In this document: piece after piece, positions 1 through 9,522 of the stretch
Layout of the letters: each line of letters starts with the position of its first letter
Position numbering within the stretch: position 1 is the first letter of the stretch
Source of the DNA: Arthrobacter cavernae
GTDB taxonomy: Bacteria > Actinomycetota > Actinomycetes > Actinomycetales > Micrococcaceae
NCBI RefSeq assembly: GCF_017368795.1
Contig: NZ_JAFNLL010000038.1
Location: 1-64,000 of the forward strand
Length of the DNA stretch: 64,000 bases
Direction of reading: 5' to 3'
Translations under genes and position numbers: made by a program
The notes under the pieces: generated by a model
Told to the model about the DNA's origin: nothing
Seen by the model: only the letters and a program-made list of their open reading frames with translations
Database searches by the model: none

Positions 1-86
1 CTCATGCCACCGAACGACTACCGACCCACGCTCCTAGGGCGTTGGCGGCCGCGTGCTGGGTTCGTGGCGGCTGGGATTCTGAGGAA

Positions 87-686
87 TCAGGCCAGGGCGT
101 TGCGGCGGCCTTCGAAGGCCCGGCCCAGCGTGACCTCATCGGCGTACTCCAGGTCTCCGCCCACGGGCAGGCCGGACGCGAGCCGGGTCACCGTGATGCC
201 GATCGACTTGAGCATGCGTGCCAGGTAGGTTGCCGTGGCTTCGCCCTCAAGGTTGGGGTCCGTGGCGATGATGATTTCCTGGATGGCGCCGTCGTTGAGC
301 CGGGTGAGCAGTTCGCGGATGCGCAGCTGCTCGGGCCCGATGCCTGCGATCGGATTGATGGCCCCGCCGAGCACGTGGTACCTGCCCCGGAAGGAACGGG
401 TGCGCTCCACCGCCAGGACATCCTTGGACTCTTCCACGACGCAGATCACCGAGGGATCGCGGCGCGGATCGCGGCAGATGTTGCAGAGTTCCTGCTCGGT
501 CACGTTGCCGCAGACAGTGCAGAACTTCACGCGCTCCTTGACCGTGGTGATGGCCGTGACGAGGCGCTTCATGTCCTCGGGGTCGGCCTCGAGGATGTGG
601 AACGCCAGGCGCTGCGCCGACTTGGGCCCGACGCCGGGAAGCCGGCCGAGCTCGTCAATCAGCTCTTGAACTGCACCTTCGTACAC
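87..686 (-). CDS. recR: Recombination mediator protein RecR
   Basis: RecR acts with RecF/RecO to load RecA on gapped, SSB-coated DNA. The 199-residue product has the family's usual length and order: an N-terminal helix-hairpin-helix ([13 protein letters not shown], about residues 14-26), a four-cysteine zinc site (C56, C59, C68, C71) and a TOPRIM domain from about residue 78 ([12 protein letters not shown], then [12 protein letters not shown]). The start is GTG at 686. It lies 85 nt downstream of dnaX in the same direction, the common actinobacterial arrangement. No ybaB-type gene sits between them. Identification is secure. Confidence 0.97.
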   Translation of the reverse strand: MYEGAVQELIDELGRLPGVGPKSAQRLAFHILEADPEDMKRLVTAITTVKERVKFCTVCGNVTEQELCNICRDPRRDPSVICVVEESKDVLAVERTRSFRGRYHVLGGAINPIAGIGPEQLRIRELLTRLNDGAIQEIIIATDPNLEGEATATYLARMLKSIGITVTRLASGLPVGGDLEYADEVTLGRAFEGRRNALA

Positions 687-771
687 AATGTCCTCGTTCG
701 TTCGATATCAATGCTGCGTTGCGGTGCGCGCCTGGTTTTGTTCAGGCCACACCGCTGCGGTGGCCGCGCGA

Positions 772-3768
772 CTAGCCGGCCTGCAGGGGAGTGCCGTCCA
801 ATGCCCGAACTTCGAGCAGCTTTGCGCCCAGAATACGCTCCACGGCTGCCCGGCCAAAGAGCTTGGACTCCTCGATGGTTTCGTCATCCGGGCTGGGGAT
901 TTCCTCGACCGCCGGGGCGGCGGATTCCTGTGCCCGGACCGGTGCCTGCTGGCGTCCGGCCTGGGCTTCCGGGCTGTTCGTGAGCCGCTGGTACAGGCTT
1001 TGCCGGCCCGTGCCGCGGTCTACCAGAGCGGTTTCTTCCATGGTTGCGACGGATCCGTGCGATGTCGCCGGAGCGCTTGCCTCGGAGGTGGCGGAAGCGG
1101 GTGCTGCAGCGGCGGTCGCAACGGGCCAGACCGACGACGGCGGGAGGTCCCAGCCGGACGGCGCGGGAGCAGCTGGGATCTGGGCGCCTGCAGGCTCGTA
1201 GACGGGCGGAGCGGAAGGCTCCTCCGAGGCCGGTTCCGGTGCCGGTTCCTGTGCCGAAGTCGGCTCGGCTGCAGCCTGCGTGCCCACGTTGGACGCGCTG
1301 CCCACAACCCAGGACCCCGGAGACTGCTCCACCGCACGAGACCAGGGGTCGTGCGAGGTGTCGGGAGCCGACGCCGGGTCCACAGCTGAGTCGGCGGCCG
1401 CTGCCTTCGCTGCCGCCTTGGCAGCGGCCGCCTTTGAGGGTACAGCTTTCTTTGGCGCCGCCGAGGGAGGTGCTTCGGTTGCGGAAGGTCCGGCCGGGGC
1501 AGCTGAATAGCTGCCGGTGGGCTCCCAATCGGCAGGCGGTTCCTCGTCCAGCGGCGGAGCGTCCTCGTCGCGCGGCGGTCCCCAGTCGTCATCGGGGTAT
1601 GCGTAATCGCCAGCGGATTCGGGCGTGGCCATAGGGGCTGCCGACGGCGCGGTCGGCTGGGCCGTGACAGGAGCCGGCTCGGACTCTGGCGCAGCCGGAG
1701 TCAAGGCAACAGGCAGCGCAGTGGCAGGCGCCGTTTCAGGAGCAGCCGACGCCGCAGCGGGCGCCGTCGGAGCAGCAGGTGCTGCCGCCGTCGTCGGTTC
1801 AGCCTGGACCGGCGTTGCCTGGACCGGCGTTGCTGCAGGCGAGGCAGCAGCAGGCCCTGCAGGGGCCAGGCCCCATGCCGCGTCAACGGCTGAAGCCGGG
1901 ACCTCGGGGCTGGGCGCCGGGACCTCCGGGCTAGCCGGTGCTTTTGGGTTTGGCTCAGAGCTCGCTGAGCTGTTGGTTCCGCCGGCGACCGCCACGATCT
2001 GGCAGTCGATGCCGATGGTCTTGTGGATCGCCTGGCGGAGGTTTTCGGCGTGGTCGGCCCGGCCGAAAGCGCCGGCGAGGCCGGCCGTGGTGAAGGCAAG
2101 CGTGAGTTGCTGGCCGTCGAACTGTGCCACCTGGGCGTTCGGTTCCACCAGGGCCCAGGTGCTGCGCTTGATCTTGGTCAGCGTCTGCAGGACTTCCGGC
2201 CACGCGCGGCGCAGGGCCTCGACGTCGCTGGCTCCAGCAGGTCGGGGCGCCTGCTGTGCGGGAGCTGCCGGCGCGGGTGCTGCCGGGGCGGGAACCGGCG
2301 TCGGGGATACGGGCGGAGCCACTACTGGCGCTACAGGGGACACGGCCGCGGGAGCCTGCGCTGCAGGAACTTGAGCGGGACGCCCGGCAGGCTGGCGCTC
2401 GTCGACCGGCCAGTCCGCCGTGGACACGCGAGGCGCGGTCAGCGGTTCCCGGGCAGGTGAATCGGCGGGCGCCGGGGCCTGCGGTTCCGCCGCGGGGGCG
2501 GGCGCAGCCACAGATACCGCAACTGGAGCCGGCGCAGCCACGGGAGCGGCCGGAGCGGCAGTAGCCGGCGCGGCCACAGGAGCAGCAGCGCCTTCATCGC
2601 CGTAGTTGAGGCGGCGTTCCACACGGTCGATCCTGGCCGCGATGCCACGCTCTGTCTGCTCGGCACTGGGGAGCAGGACGCGGGCGCACAGCAACTCAAG
2701 GTGCAGCCGCGGCGAGGTGGCGCCGGTCATCTCGGTGAGGGCCGTGTTGGTGACGTCGGCCGCGCGGGAGAGCTCGGCGGCGCCAAGGTTGTTGGCCTGG
2801 CCGCGCATGCGGGCGATCTGGTCGGCCGGCATGCCGCGCAGGATGGCCTGGGCGCTTTCCGGCATGGCCTTGACGATGATGAGGTCGCGGAAGCGCTCCA
2901 GCAGGTCCTCCACGAAGCGGCGCGGATCGTGGCCGGTCTGGATGACGCGGTCCACGGCCCGGAAGACGGTGCCGGCGTCCGCAGCAGCGACAGCGTCCAC
3001 GACGTCGTCGAGCAGTGAGGCGTGGGTATAGCCGAGCAGCGCGACGGCGAGCTCGTAGTCCAGGCCGTCGGGCCCGGCGCCTGCAATGAGCTGGTCCAAC
3101 ACGGACAGGGTGTCGCGGACTGAGCCCTCCCCGGCACGGAGTACCAGTGAGAGCACCCCGGGCGCCACGGGCACGTTTTCCTGCTGGCACAGCAGTTCCA
3201 GGTAGGCCATGAGCGGCTCGGGCGGCACCAGCCGGAAGGGGTAGTGGTGCGTGCGGGACTTGATGGTGCCGATGACCTTGTCCGGCTCCGTGGTGGCGAA
3301 GATGAACTTGATGTGTTCCGGCGGCTCTTCGACGATTTTCAGCAGCGCGTTGAAGCCCTGCGGTGTGACCATGTGGGCTTCGTCGATGATGAAGATCTTG
3401 TAGCGGTCCCGGACCGGGGCGAAGGTGGCGCGCTCGCGCAGATCGCGGGCATCGTCCACGCCACCGTGGCTGGCGGCGTCGATCTCGATGACATCCAGCG
3501 AGCCAGAGCCGCCGCGAGCGAGCTCGACGCAGCTGTTGCACTTGCCGCAGGGAGTGTCAGTGGGGCCCTCGGCACAGTTCAGGCAGCGGGCCAGGATGCG
3601 GGCGGATGTGGTCTTGCCGCAGCCGCGCGGGCCGGAGAACAGGTAGGCGTGGTTGACGCGGTTCTTGCGCAGGGCCGTCATCAGGGGGTCAGTGACGTGT
3701 TCCTGCCCGATAACGTCCGCGAACGAGTCCGGGCGGTACCTGCGGTAGAGGGCAGTAGTAACAGTCAC
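772..3768 (-). CDS. dnaX: DNA polymerase III subunit gamma/tau
   Basis: This is the clamp-loader ATPase of the replicative polymerase. The N-terminal 370 residues are a classic AAA+ module: Walker A GPRGCGKTT at 46-54, zinc cysteines C65, C74, C77 and C80, and Walker B IIDEAH at 127-132. The middle and C-terminal part (about residues 385-998) is extremely rich in Ala, Pro, Ser and Glu, with a folded island near residues 510-590 that resembles a tau-type domain. At 998 residues it is long, mainly through this low-complexity linker, as is common in high-GC actinobacteria. The start is GTG at 3768. I did not find a convincing programmed frameshift site. The extreme composition creates many spurious ORFs on the other strand. 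Confidence 0.97.
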   Translation of the reverse strand: MTVTTALYRRYRPDSFADVIGQEHVTDPLMTALRKNRVNHAYLFSGPRGCGKTTSARILARCLNCAEGPTDTPCGKCNSCVELARGGSGSLDVIEIDAASHGGVDDARDLRERATFAPVRDRYKIFIIDEAHMVTPQGFNALLKIVEEPPEHIKFIFATTEPDKVIGTIKSRTHHYPFRLVPPEPLMAYLELLCQQENVPVAPGVLSLVLRAGEGSVRDTLSVLDQLIAGAGPDGLDYELAVALLGYTHASLLDDVVDAVAAADAGTVFRAVDRVIQTGHDPRRFVEDLLERFRDLIIVKAMPESAQAILRGMPADQIARMRGQANNLGAAELSRAADVTNTALTEMTGATSPRLHLELLCARVLLPSAEQTERGIAARIDRVERRLNYGDEGAAAPVAAPATAAPAAPVAAPAPVAVSVAAPAPAAEPQAPAPADSPAREPLTAPRVSTADWPVDERQPAGRPAQVPAAQAPAAVSPVAPVVAPPVSPTPVPAPAAPAPAAPAQQAPRPAGASDVEALRRAWPEVLQTLTKIKRSTWALVEPNAQVAQFDGQQLTLAFTTAGLAGAFGRADHAENLRQAIHKTIGIDCQIVAVAGGTNSSASSEPNPKAPASPEVPAPSPEVPASAVDAAWGLAPAGPAAASPAATPVQATPVQAEPTTAAAPAAPTAPAAASAAPETAPATALPVALTPAAPESEPAPVTAQPTAPSAAPMATPESAGDYAYPDDDWGPPRDEDAPPLDEEPPADWEPTGSYSAAPAGPSATEAPPSAAPKKAVPSKAAAAKAAAKAAAADSAVDPASAPDTSHDPWSRAVEQSPGSWVVGSASNVGTQAAAEPTSAQEPAPEPASEEPSAPPVYEPAGAQIPAAPAPSGWDLPPSSVWPVATAAAAPASATSEASAPATSHGSVATMEETALVDRGTGRQSLYQRLTNSPEAQAGRQQAPVRAQESAAPAVEEIPSPDDETIEESKLFGRAAVERILGAKLLEVRALDGTPLQAG

Positions 3769-3807
3769 AGGGTCAACCTAGCTATAGGGGATGACATTTA
3801 AATAAGT

Positions 3808-3895
3808 GACCCCTCATGCACCCGCCAGAGCCCATCTACCCTTGCTACCTTCCGGTCCTGGGGGAGTTCAACAGGATGACGCCACATGAGGGGCC
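3808..3895 (-). ncRNA. ffs: Small (4.5S-type) signal recognition particle RNA
   Basis: On the minus strand the segment contains the diagnostic SRP Alu-less hairpin core: CAGGACCGGAAGGTAGCAAGG includes the GGAAG/GNAR loop and the asymmetric loop bound by Ffh. The ends pair perfectly (3810-3818 with 3885-3893, 9 bp), giving a single long hairpin of about 88 nt, the normal size of bacterial small SRP RNA. It lies just upstream of dnaX, a frequent location in Arthrobacter-type genomes. The exact 5' and 3' ends are estimated from the terminal pairing. Confidence 0.93.
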
Positions 3896-3982
3896 GTCGA
3901 CAAGCTTACCCGAAGATCCAGCGCCGTTCGAATCCTCCGGAGGCCGGGCGGTTTGGAATGCCCGACGGCGGGTGGTCGGGTG

Positions 3983-4342
3983 TCAGGACTCGATCGCACT
4001 GGGTGACGGCGAACCAGGCGCCAGCTGGCGGTGGGGGACGTGGTGGAAAGCATCAGGCAGGATCTCGACGACAGGGATATTCAGTGCGAACGCGATCTTG
4101 AACAGACTTTGAATGGTCGGGTTGCTGAGGCTTTTGTTGTTGCGTGCACGTTCGATGTTCTGAACTGTGTTCTTGTCCAGGCCAGCCGCGTAGCTCAGCG
4201 CTTCCTGAGTGAAACCTGCATGCTTTCGTAGCGTGCGAAGCCGCTCTGCCAGCTCAACCGCAACGACATCCCAGTCGCTATCGGGAACTTTATCGGCAGA
4301 GGGCACCCATCCAGCGTCAATTCCGGGCACATGGAAGACCAC
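3983..4342 (-). CDS. XRE-family regulator, candidate restriction-modification controller protein
   Basis: The 119-residue protein carries one Cro/C1-type helix-turn-helix (about residues 30-95: LAERLRTLRKHAGFTQEALSYAAGLDKNTVQNIE, split here as LAERLRTLRKHAGFTQEAL then SYAAGLDKNTVQNIE). A hydrophobic dimerisation stretch (LFKIAFALNIPVVEIL) follows. The size, and the position head-to-head with a restriction-modification gene, are what is known of controller (C) proteins. Boxes for such a protein lie in the 121-nt intergenic space. The GTG at 4342 has no clear ribosome site; GTG at 4330 is an in-frame alternative. The controller role is inferred. It could also be an unrelated XRE repressor. Confidence 0.8.
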   Translation of the reverse strand: MVFHVPGIDAGWVPSADKVPDSDWDVVAVELAERLRTLRKHAGFTQEALSYAAGLDKNTVQNIERARNNKSLSNPTIQSLFKIAFALNIPVVEILPDAFHHVPHRQLAPGSPSPSAIES

Positions 4343-4349
4343 CTAATAT

Positions 4350-4377
4350 ATTGGGTATTCACTCAATTTATTGGGTG
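4350..4377. promoter_or_regulatory. Candidate controller boxes between XRE gene and type ISP gene
   Basis: ATTGGGT occurs twice in direct orientation (4350-4356 and 4370-4376), spaced 20 bp, close to two helical turns. The second copy is also half of an imperfect palindrome, CACTCAATTTATTGGGTG (4360-4377, one mismatch per arm). This AT-rich patch stands out from its surroundings. Spaced repeat boxes between divergent genes are typical for XRE/C-protein autoregulation. Binding is inferred. Confidence 0.5.
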
Positions 4378-4463
4378 CTGGGTTGCTCTAGGCAATCCCA
4401 TCACGAGGGTCCGACAGCCACCGCGTTGCCGGACCCGACTTCGTTCTACGCAATGGGGATACT

Positions 4464-7400
4464 GTGTCCACGACTTTTGACCAACTGCTGGATTCGTACC
4501 GCGATCTTGCCGATTCGGAACGGATGAAGGGCAGCTATTTCGAGCAGCTCATCGAGCAGTACCTCGAGAACGACGGCGTCCAGGCTCCGCAGTACACGGA
4601 CGTCTGGCTGTGGCGGGACTGGCCGGGCCGCGACGGCAAGCCGGATACCGGCATCGATCTGGTGGCCGAGCGGGCCGACGGCGGAATCACGGCGATCCAG
4701 TGCAAGTTTTACGCCGCGACACACACCATGCAAAAGCACGACATCGACTCCTTCATCTCCGCCTCCGGCAGGGAGCCGTTTACTCACCGGTTGATTGTTT
4801 CGACCACATCCAAGTGGACCCAAAACGCCGAGGAGATGCTGGACAGCCAGCGAATTCCAATCCAGCGGATCGGGCTCTCTGACTTCCGTCATTCCAACAT
4901 CGACTGGGCCACGTACACGCTGACGGACCCCCAGAAGGCGCCCAGGCTGCATGAGAAGAAGCAGCTGCGCGCCCACCAGCATGAGGCCGTCTCGGCGGCA
5001 TTGAAGGGCTTCGAAGCCGACGACCGGGGCAAGCTGATCATGGCCTGCGGCACGGGCAAGACGTTCACGGCCCTGAAGATCGCCGAACGCTTCGCCGAGG
5101 CCGAGGGCCACGCGCGCATCCTGTTCCTCGTCCCGTCCCTGGCGCTGATGTCCCAGTCCCTGAAGGAATGGTCGGACGAGACGCGGCAGCCGATGCACGC
5201 TTACGCGGTGTGTTCGGACGTGAAGGTGGGCCGTCAGAAGAACGCCGACCTGACCGACGTCGCGATCCATGACCTGCAGATCCCGGCCACCACCGACGGC
5301 AAGACGCTCGTCGAAGCGATGGGCAGGAAGGAACTGGACGAGGGCATGACGGTGGTGTTCTCCACGTACCAGTCCATCGAGGCCATCGCCGAGGCCCAGC
5401 GGGCCGGCATGCCCGACTTCGATCTCATCATCTGCGACGAAGCCCACCGCACCACCGGCGCCACGCTCGCCGGCACGGAGGAGTCCCACTTCGTCAAGGT
5501 CCACGACAACAGCAAGATCGCGGGTGCCAAGCGCCTGTACATGACCGCCACGCCGCGGCTGTTCAACGACGACACCAAGAACGCGGCCCTGGAGAAGGAC
5601 GCGATCCTGTGCTCGATGGATGATGTGGAGCTGTACGGGCCGGTGTTCTACCGGATCGGCTTCGGTGAGGCCGTGACCAAGAAGCTGCTCAGCGACTACA
5701 AGGTGCTGGTGCTCGGCGTCGATGAGAGCCAGGTGGTCTCCAGCTTCCAGGACCAGCTGTCCGACTCGAACATGGAGCTGCAGATCGATGACGTCGCCAA
5801 GCTGATCGGCTGCTGGAACGGGCTCGCGAAGCGCCGCTCCGGGGAGTTCGAGTCCTCCTTCGGGACCGACTGGCAGCCGATGCGCCGGGCCGTGGCGTTC
5901 AACCGGGACATCAAGTCCTCCAAGCTCGTCGAATCCGAGTTCGAGGAACTCGTCCGCGTGCACCTGACCAACCTGGAGAACGACGACCCGACCGATGACC
6001 TCAAGGTGGAGGTCAGGCACGTCGACGGCGGCTTCAATGCCGTCTCGCGGGCGGAGCGTCTGGATTGGCTCAAGGAAGAGGTAAACCACGACGGCGGCCA
6101 GCCCACCTGCCGGATCCTCAGCAACGCGCGGTGCCTCACCGAGGGCGTGGACGTGCCCTCCCTGGACGCGGTGCTGTTCCTGAACCCGCGCAATTCCATG
6201 GTGGACGTGATCCAGGCCGTCGGCCGGGTCATGCGCATCGCCAAGGGCAAGCAGTTCGGCTACATCGTGCTGCCCATCGCGATCCCGTCCGGCATGTCCA
6301 CCTCCGAGGCCCTGAAGGACAACGCCCGGTACAAGGTGGTGTGGCAGGTCCTGCAGGCCCTGCGCGCGCACGACGAACGCATGGATGCCGCGATCAACCA
6401 GATCGAACTGAACAAGAACGCCCCGGAATCGATCCTGATCGAGACCGTGGACCTGGCGCCGCAGAAGAAACCCGGCCTCATTGACCCCCGGCCGACACCG
6501 GACCCGGACAACCCCGGAAAGCAGGAGTACGTCCAGCCCACGCTCCAGTTCCCGGCCGCCGAATGGAAGGACTCCGTCTACGCCAAGATCGTGGACAAGT
6601 GCGGCAACCGCATGTACTGGGAAGACTGGTCCAAGGACATTGCGGCCATCGCGAATAAGCACATCGTCCTGGTCAACAACCTGCTGGATCACGCCGATTC
6701 CGGATTGCGCACGGCATTTGACCTGTTCGTTGTTGGTCTCCAGGAAATGCTAAACCCGGCCATCGACGAAGCCCAAGCGGTGGAGATGATGGCGCAACAC
6801 CTGATCACTAAGCCCGTCTTTGACGCCATGTTTAAGGGTCACCAATTCACAGAGTTGAATCCGATCTCTAAGGCAATGCAGGACACGATTGATCTGCTCA
6901 ACGCAAACGCAGCGTTTGAAAAGGAACGATCTTCCCTGGACGTGTTCTACGCGTCGGTCAATGCGAGAGTTGAGAAGATCGACAACGCTGCCGCCAAACA
7001 GGCGATAATCAAGGAGCTCTACGACAAGTTCTTTGAGAACGCGTTTCCCCGCGTCGCTGAGCGGCTCGGAATCGTCTTCACGCCGGTCCCAGTAGTCGAC
7101 TACATCCTCCGTTCGGCGGACGCCGTTTTGCGGGCTGAATTTGGAAGCTCCTTGTCCGGCGAAGGCGTATCTATCATTGAGCCTTTTGTCGGGACTGGCA
7201 CATTCGTCACCCGCCTTCTCCAGCTCAATCTGATCAAGCCCGAAGACCTGCACCGGAAGTTCACGAAGGAAATCTTCGCCAACGAGATCGTCCTCCTTAG
7301 CTACTACATCGCCGCCATTAACATTGAAACCGTCTTTGCCGAGGAGGCCGACAGGCACGGGCTGGGTCTCGGCTATGTGCCGTTCGATGGGATCTCACTG

Positions 7401-9284
7401 ACGGACACATTCCAGTTGGATGAGGGCGACGGCCAGTTCGACAACCCTGCCTTCCAAGTGAACTCCGAGCGCGTCAAGCGTCAGCAGGCGCAGGATATTC
7501 GGGTTATTGTCATGAACCCGCCCTACTCCGCGGGCCAAACCAGTGCGAACGACAACAACCAGAATCTGAAGTACCCACGCTTGGACGCGTCTATCGCCGA
7601 GACTTATGCCAAGTTGTCCACGGCAACCAACAAGAACAACCTCTACGACTCCTACATCCGCGGTATCCGATGGGCCTCCAACCGCATCAAGAACGACGGC
7701 GTGATCGCCTTTGTCTCCAACGGCAGCTTCATCGACGGCAACACAGCGGACGGCATCCGCAAGACCTTCGCCACCGAGTTCAGCCGGATCTTCGTATACA
7801 ACCTCCGGGGCAACCAGCGCACTTCAGGCGAAGTGTCCCGCAAAGAAGGCGGCAAGGTCTTCGGCAGTGGTTCCCGCACGCAGGTGGCCATCTGCATCCT
7901 CATCAAGAATTCAGCCAGCACGGGTCCAGCGGACATCCAGTACCGGGACATCGGCGACTACCTCACCCGCGAACAAAAACTCGACATCCTCGAAATCGAG
8001 CAGTCCCTCGAAGGCACTGACTGGGAAACTATCACCCCGAACGAACACGGCGATTGGATCAACCACCGCGACGACCGCTATGACACCTTCCAAGCCATCG
8101 GGGACAAGGCGACCAAGGGCAAGCCAGGCACGCCCGGGATCTTCGAGAACTACTCGTCAGGTCTGAAAACCAACCGTGACGCCTGGTGCTACAACTTCAG
8201 CCAGGTTGCCGTCGAATCGAACATGCGCCGCACGATCGACTTCTACAATGAACAACTGTTGACAGATTCTCCGAGTAACGACGCCACCAAAATTGCCTGG
8301 GGTGGAAGTCTGAAAGATGACCTTAAGCGTGGAACGCATCTGGAATACGAGCAAGGGGCATTGCAGGACTCGATATATCGTCCTTTTTGTCGGCAAACGG
8401 TCTACTACTCCGGAAGCATGAACGAGCGTCGGTATCAGCTCCCAAAACTGTTTCCAACCCCAAATCATCCGAATATCGCGCTGTACATGAGCAGCCCCGG
8501 AGCATCCAAGATCTTCAGCCCATTGGTCGTCGACTGCGTCCCAAATCTGCACCTCGTTCACACCGGTCAGGCGTACAGCCTATACACCTATGAGCCGATC
8601 TCTACCGAAGCGCAAGGTGACCTCTTCGCTGATGCTGAGGGTGTCGTCGTCGACGGCTACCGCCGTAAGGACAACATTACTGACGTAACACTGAATACTT
8701 ACCGCGGTTTCTACGAGGACCCGGCCATCAACAAGGAAGACATCTTCTACTACGTCTACGGGATAATTCATTCCCCGGCGTACCGCGAGAGCTACAAAGC
8801 CGACCTGCAGAAACTGCTGCCGCGGATTCCCAAGGTCAAGGACTTCCGGGGCTTCAGCACGGCCGGCCGGGAACTGGCTGAGCTGCACCTGAATTACGAA
8901 ACGGTGGAGCCGTATCCGTTGGAGGAGATCGCTCAGGGTACGCCTGAAGGCGATGAGTACGACTTCTACCGGGTCAACAAGCTGTCCTTCGGCGCCCGCA
9001 AGGACCGCTCGCGCATCATCTACAACGCGCGCATCACCCTCGCTGGCATCCCGGAGGAAGCTTTCGACTACCAGGTCAACGGCAAGTCGGCGCTGGAGTG
9101 GATCATCGACCGCTACCAGGTCACCACCCACAAGGATTCACAGATCACCAACGACGCCAACGACTACTGCCGCGAGATCGGCGACCCCCGCTACATCCTG
9201 GACTTGATCAAGCGGATCGTCACGGTGTCGGTGGAGACGAATAGGATCGTGGCCAAGCTGCCGGAATTGGAGATTGCGGAATAG
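4464..9284 (+). CDS. Type ISP restriction-modification enzyme (nuclease-helicase-methylase-specificity fusion)
   Basis: One 1606-residue polypeptide carries all restriction and methylation activities, as in LlaGI/LlaBIII, whose length is about the same. Domain order seen: Mrr-like nuclease (D65 with QCK 79-81), SF2 translocase (Walker A CGTGKT ending at T200, DEAH 325-328, TATPR 361-365, motif VI QAVGRVMR 584-591), a helical coupler (about 650-870), an N6-adenine methylase (FVGTGTF with G910-T911-G912; NPPY at 1018-1021), then a target-recognition region (about 1150-1600). All key residues are present and the frame is open, so it should be active. Start GTG 4464. Base composition changes inside the gene: about 6,700-7,500 and 8,230-8,600 are more AT-rich than the helicase part, suggesting mosaic origin. 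A divergent XRE gene probably controls it. Confidence 0.93.
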   Translation: MSTTFDQLLDSYRDLADSERMKGSYFEQLIEQYLENDGVQAPQYTDVWLWRDWPGRDGKPDTGIDLVAERADGGITAIQCKFYAATHTMQKHDIDSFISASGREPFTHRLIVSTTSKWTQNAEEMLDSQRIPIQRIGLSDFRHSNIDWATYTLTDPQKAPRLHEKKQLRAHQHEAVSAALKGFEADDRGKLIMACGTGKTFTALKIAERFAEAEGHARILFLVPSLALMSQSLKEWSDETRQPMHAYAVCSDVKVGRQKNADLTDVAIHDLQIPATTDGKTLVEAMGRKELDEGMTVVFSTYQSIEAIAEAQRAGMPDFDLIICDEAHRTTGATLAGTEESHFVKVHDNSKIAGAKRLYMTATPRLFNDDTKNAALEKDAILCSMDDVELYGPVFYRIGFGEAVTKKLLSDYKVLVLGVDESQVVSSFQDQLSDSNMELQIDDVAKLIGCWNGLAKRRSGEFESSFGTDWQPMRRAVAFNRDIKSSKLVESEFEELVRVHLTNLENDDPTDDLKVEVRHVDGGFNAVSRAERLDWLKEEVNHDGGQPTCRILSNARCLTEGVDVPSLDAVLFLNPRNSMVDVIQAVGRVMRIAKGKQFGYIVLPIAIPSGMSTSEALKDNARYKVVWQVLQALRAHDERMDAAINQIELNKNAPESILIETVDLAPQKKPGLIDPRPTPDPDNPGKQEYVQPTLQFPAAEWKDSVYAKIVDKCGNRMYWEDWSKDIAAIANKHIVLVNNLLDHADSGLRTAFDLFVVGLQEMLNPAIDEAQAVEMMAQHLITKPVFDAMFKGHQFTELNPISKAMQDTIDLLNANAAFEKERSSLDVFYASVNARVEKIDNAAAKQAIIKELYDKFFENAFPRVAERLGIVFTPVPVVDYILRSADAVLRAEFGSSLSGEGVSIIEPFVGTGTFVTRLLQLNLIKPEDLHRKFTKEIFANEIVLLSYYIAAINIETVFAEEADRHGLGLGYVPFDGISLTDTFQLDEGDGQFDNPAFQVNSERVKRQQAQDIRVIVMNPPYSAGQTSANDNNQNLKYPRLDASIAETYAKLSTATNKNNLYDSYIRGIRWASNRIKNDGVIAFVSNGSFIDGNTADGIRKTFATEFSRIFVYNLRGNQRTSGEVSRKEGGKVFGSGSRTQVAICILIKNSASTGPADIQYRDIGDYLTREQKLDILEIEQSLEGTDWETITPNEHGDWINHRDDRYDTFQAIGDKATKGKPGTPGIFENYSSGLKTNRDAWCYNFSQVAVESNMRRTIDFYNEQLLTDSPSNDATKIAWGGSLKDDLKRGTHLEYEQGALQDSIYRPFCRQTVYYSGSMNERRYQLPKLFPTPNHPNIALYMSSPGASKIFSPLVVDCVPNLHLVHTGQAYSLYTYEPISTEAQGDLFADAEGVVVDGYRRKDNITDVTLNTYRGFYEDPAINKEDIFYYVYGIIHSPAYRESYKADLQKLLPRIPKVKDFRGFSTAGRELAELHLNYETVEPYPLEEIAQGTPEGDEYDFYRVNKLSFGARKDRSRIIYNARITLAGIPEEAFDYQVNGKSALEWIIDRYQVTTHKDSQITNDANDYCREIGDPRYILDLIKRIVTVSVETNRIVAKLPELEIAE

Positions 9285-9310
9285 TTGGAGGTCCTCCGTG
9301 GCGGAATAGG

Positions 9311-9462
9311 GCGGCCGGTTCCTCGTAGGGGTGGCCGCTTGCTCGCAGGGGTGAGCGGCCCGCAATGCCCGCACGACGCCGTCGAGCACTTCACCGGACC
9401 CCACGAACTCAATCCGGATCTCCGGGACCTGCTCACCCATGCCAGTTGCTCCGATGAACGGC
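9311..9462 (-). pseudogene. Fragment of a COG3323 (NIF3 insert/CutA-like) gene
   Basis: On the minus strand this encodes a recognisable C-terminal half of the small protein encoded intact at 14628-14951. It contains PFIGATGMGEQVPEIRIEF and VLDGVVRALRAAHP, against PFIGDVGTGEQVPEIRVEC and MLDGVVRALRAAHP in the intact copy. The 5' half is missing, replaced by a strong hairpin. The 3' end is altered, with an internal partial duplication of the AGGGGTG-containing stretch. It is therefore a remnant, not a functional gene. Confidence 0.75.
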
Positions 9463-9497
9463 TGTGGCCCCGGTCCATAAGGACCGGGGCCACAGCC
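9460..9497. terminator. Strong hairpin between convergent genes
   Basis: A perfect 17-bp stem (GGCTGTGGCCCCGGTCC at 9460-9476 with its complement at 9481-9497) closes a 4-nt ATAA loop. It lies between the end of the type ISP gene and the end of the haem peroxidase gene. No clear U-tract follows on either strand, so it is a probable rather than certain bidirectional terminator. Confidence 0.7.
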
Positions 9498-9522
9498 GTG
9501 GATGCTCGGTGACGCCCTGTGC

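Noticed and set aside
772-2600. Several plus-strand Ala/Gly-rich frames opposite dnaX
   Set aside because: They reflect the low-complexity Ala/Pro linker of the tau region on the other strand.
3920-3950. GTTCGAATCCTCC resembling a tRNA T-loop, possible tRNA fragment or att site next to the restriction unit
   Set aside because: The bases flanking the TTCGAAT loop do not pair, and no acceptor or anticodon arm is present.
4446-6692. 748-codon open frame antisense to the type ISP gene
   Set aside because: It is the mirror of strongly biased GC-rich codons, contains no recognisable domain, and the plus-strand frame has all enzyme motifs.
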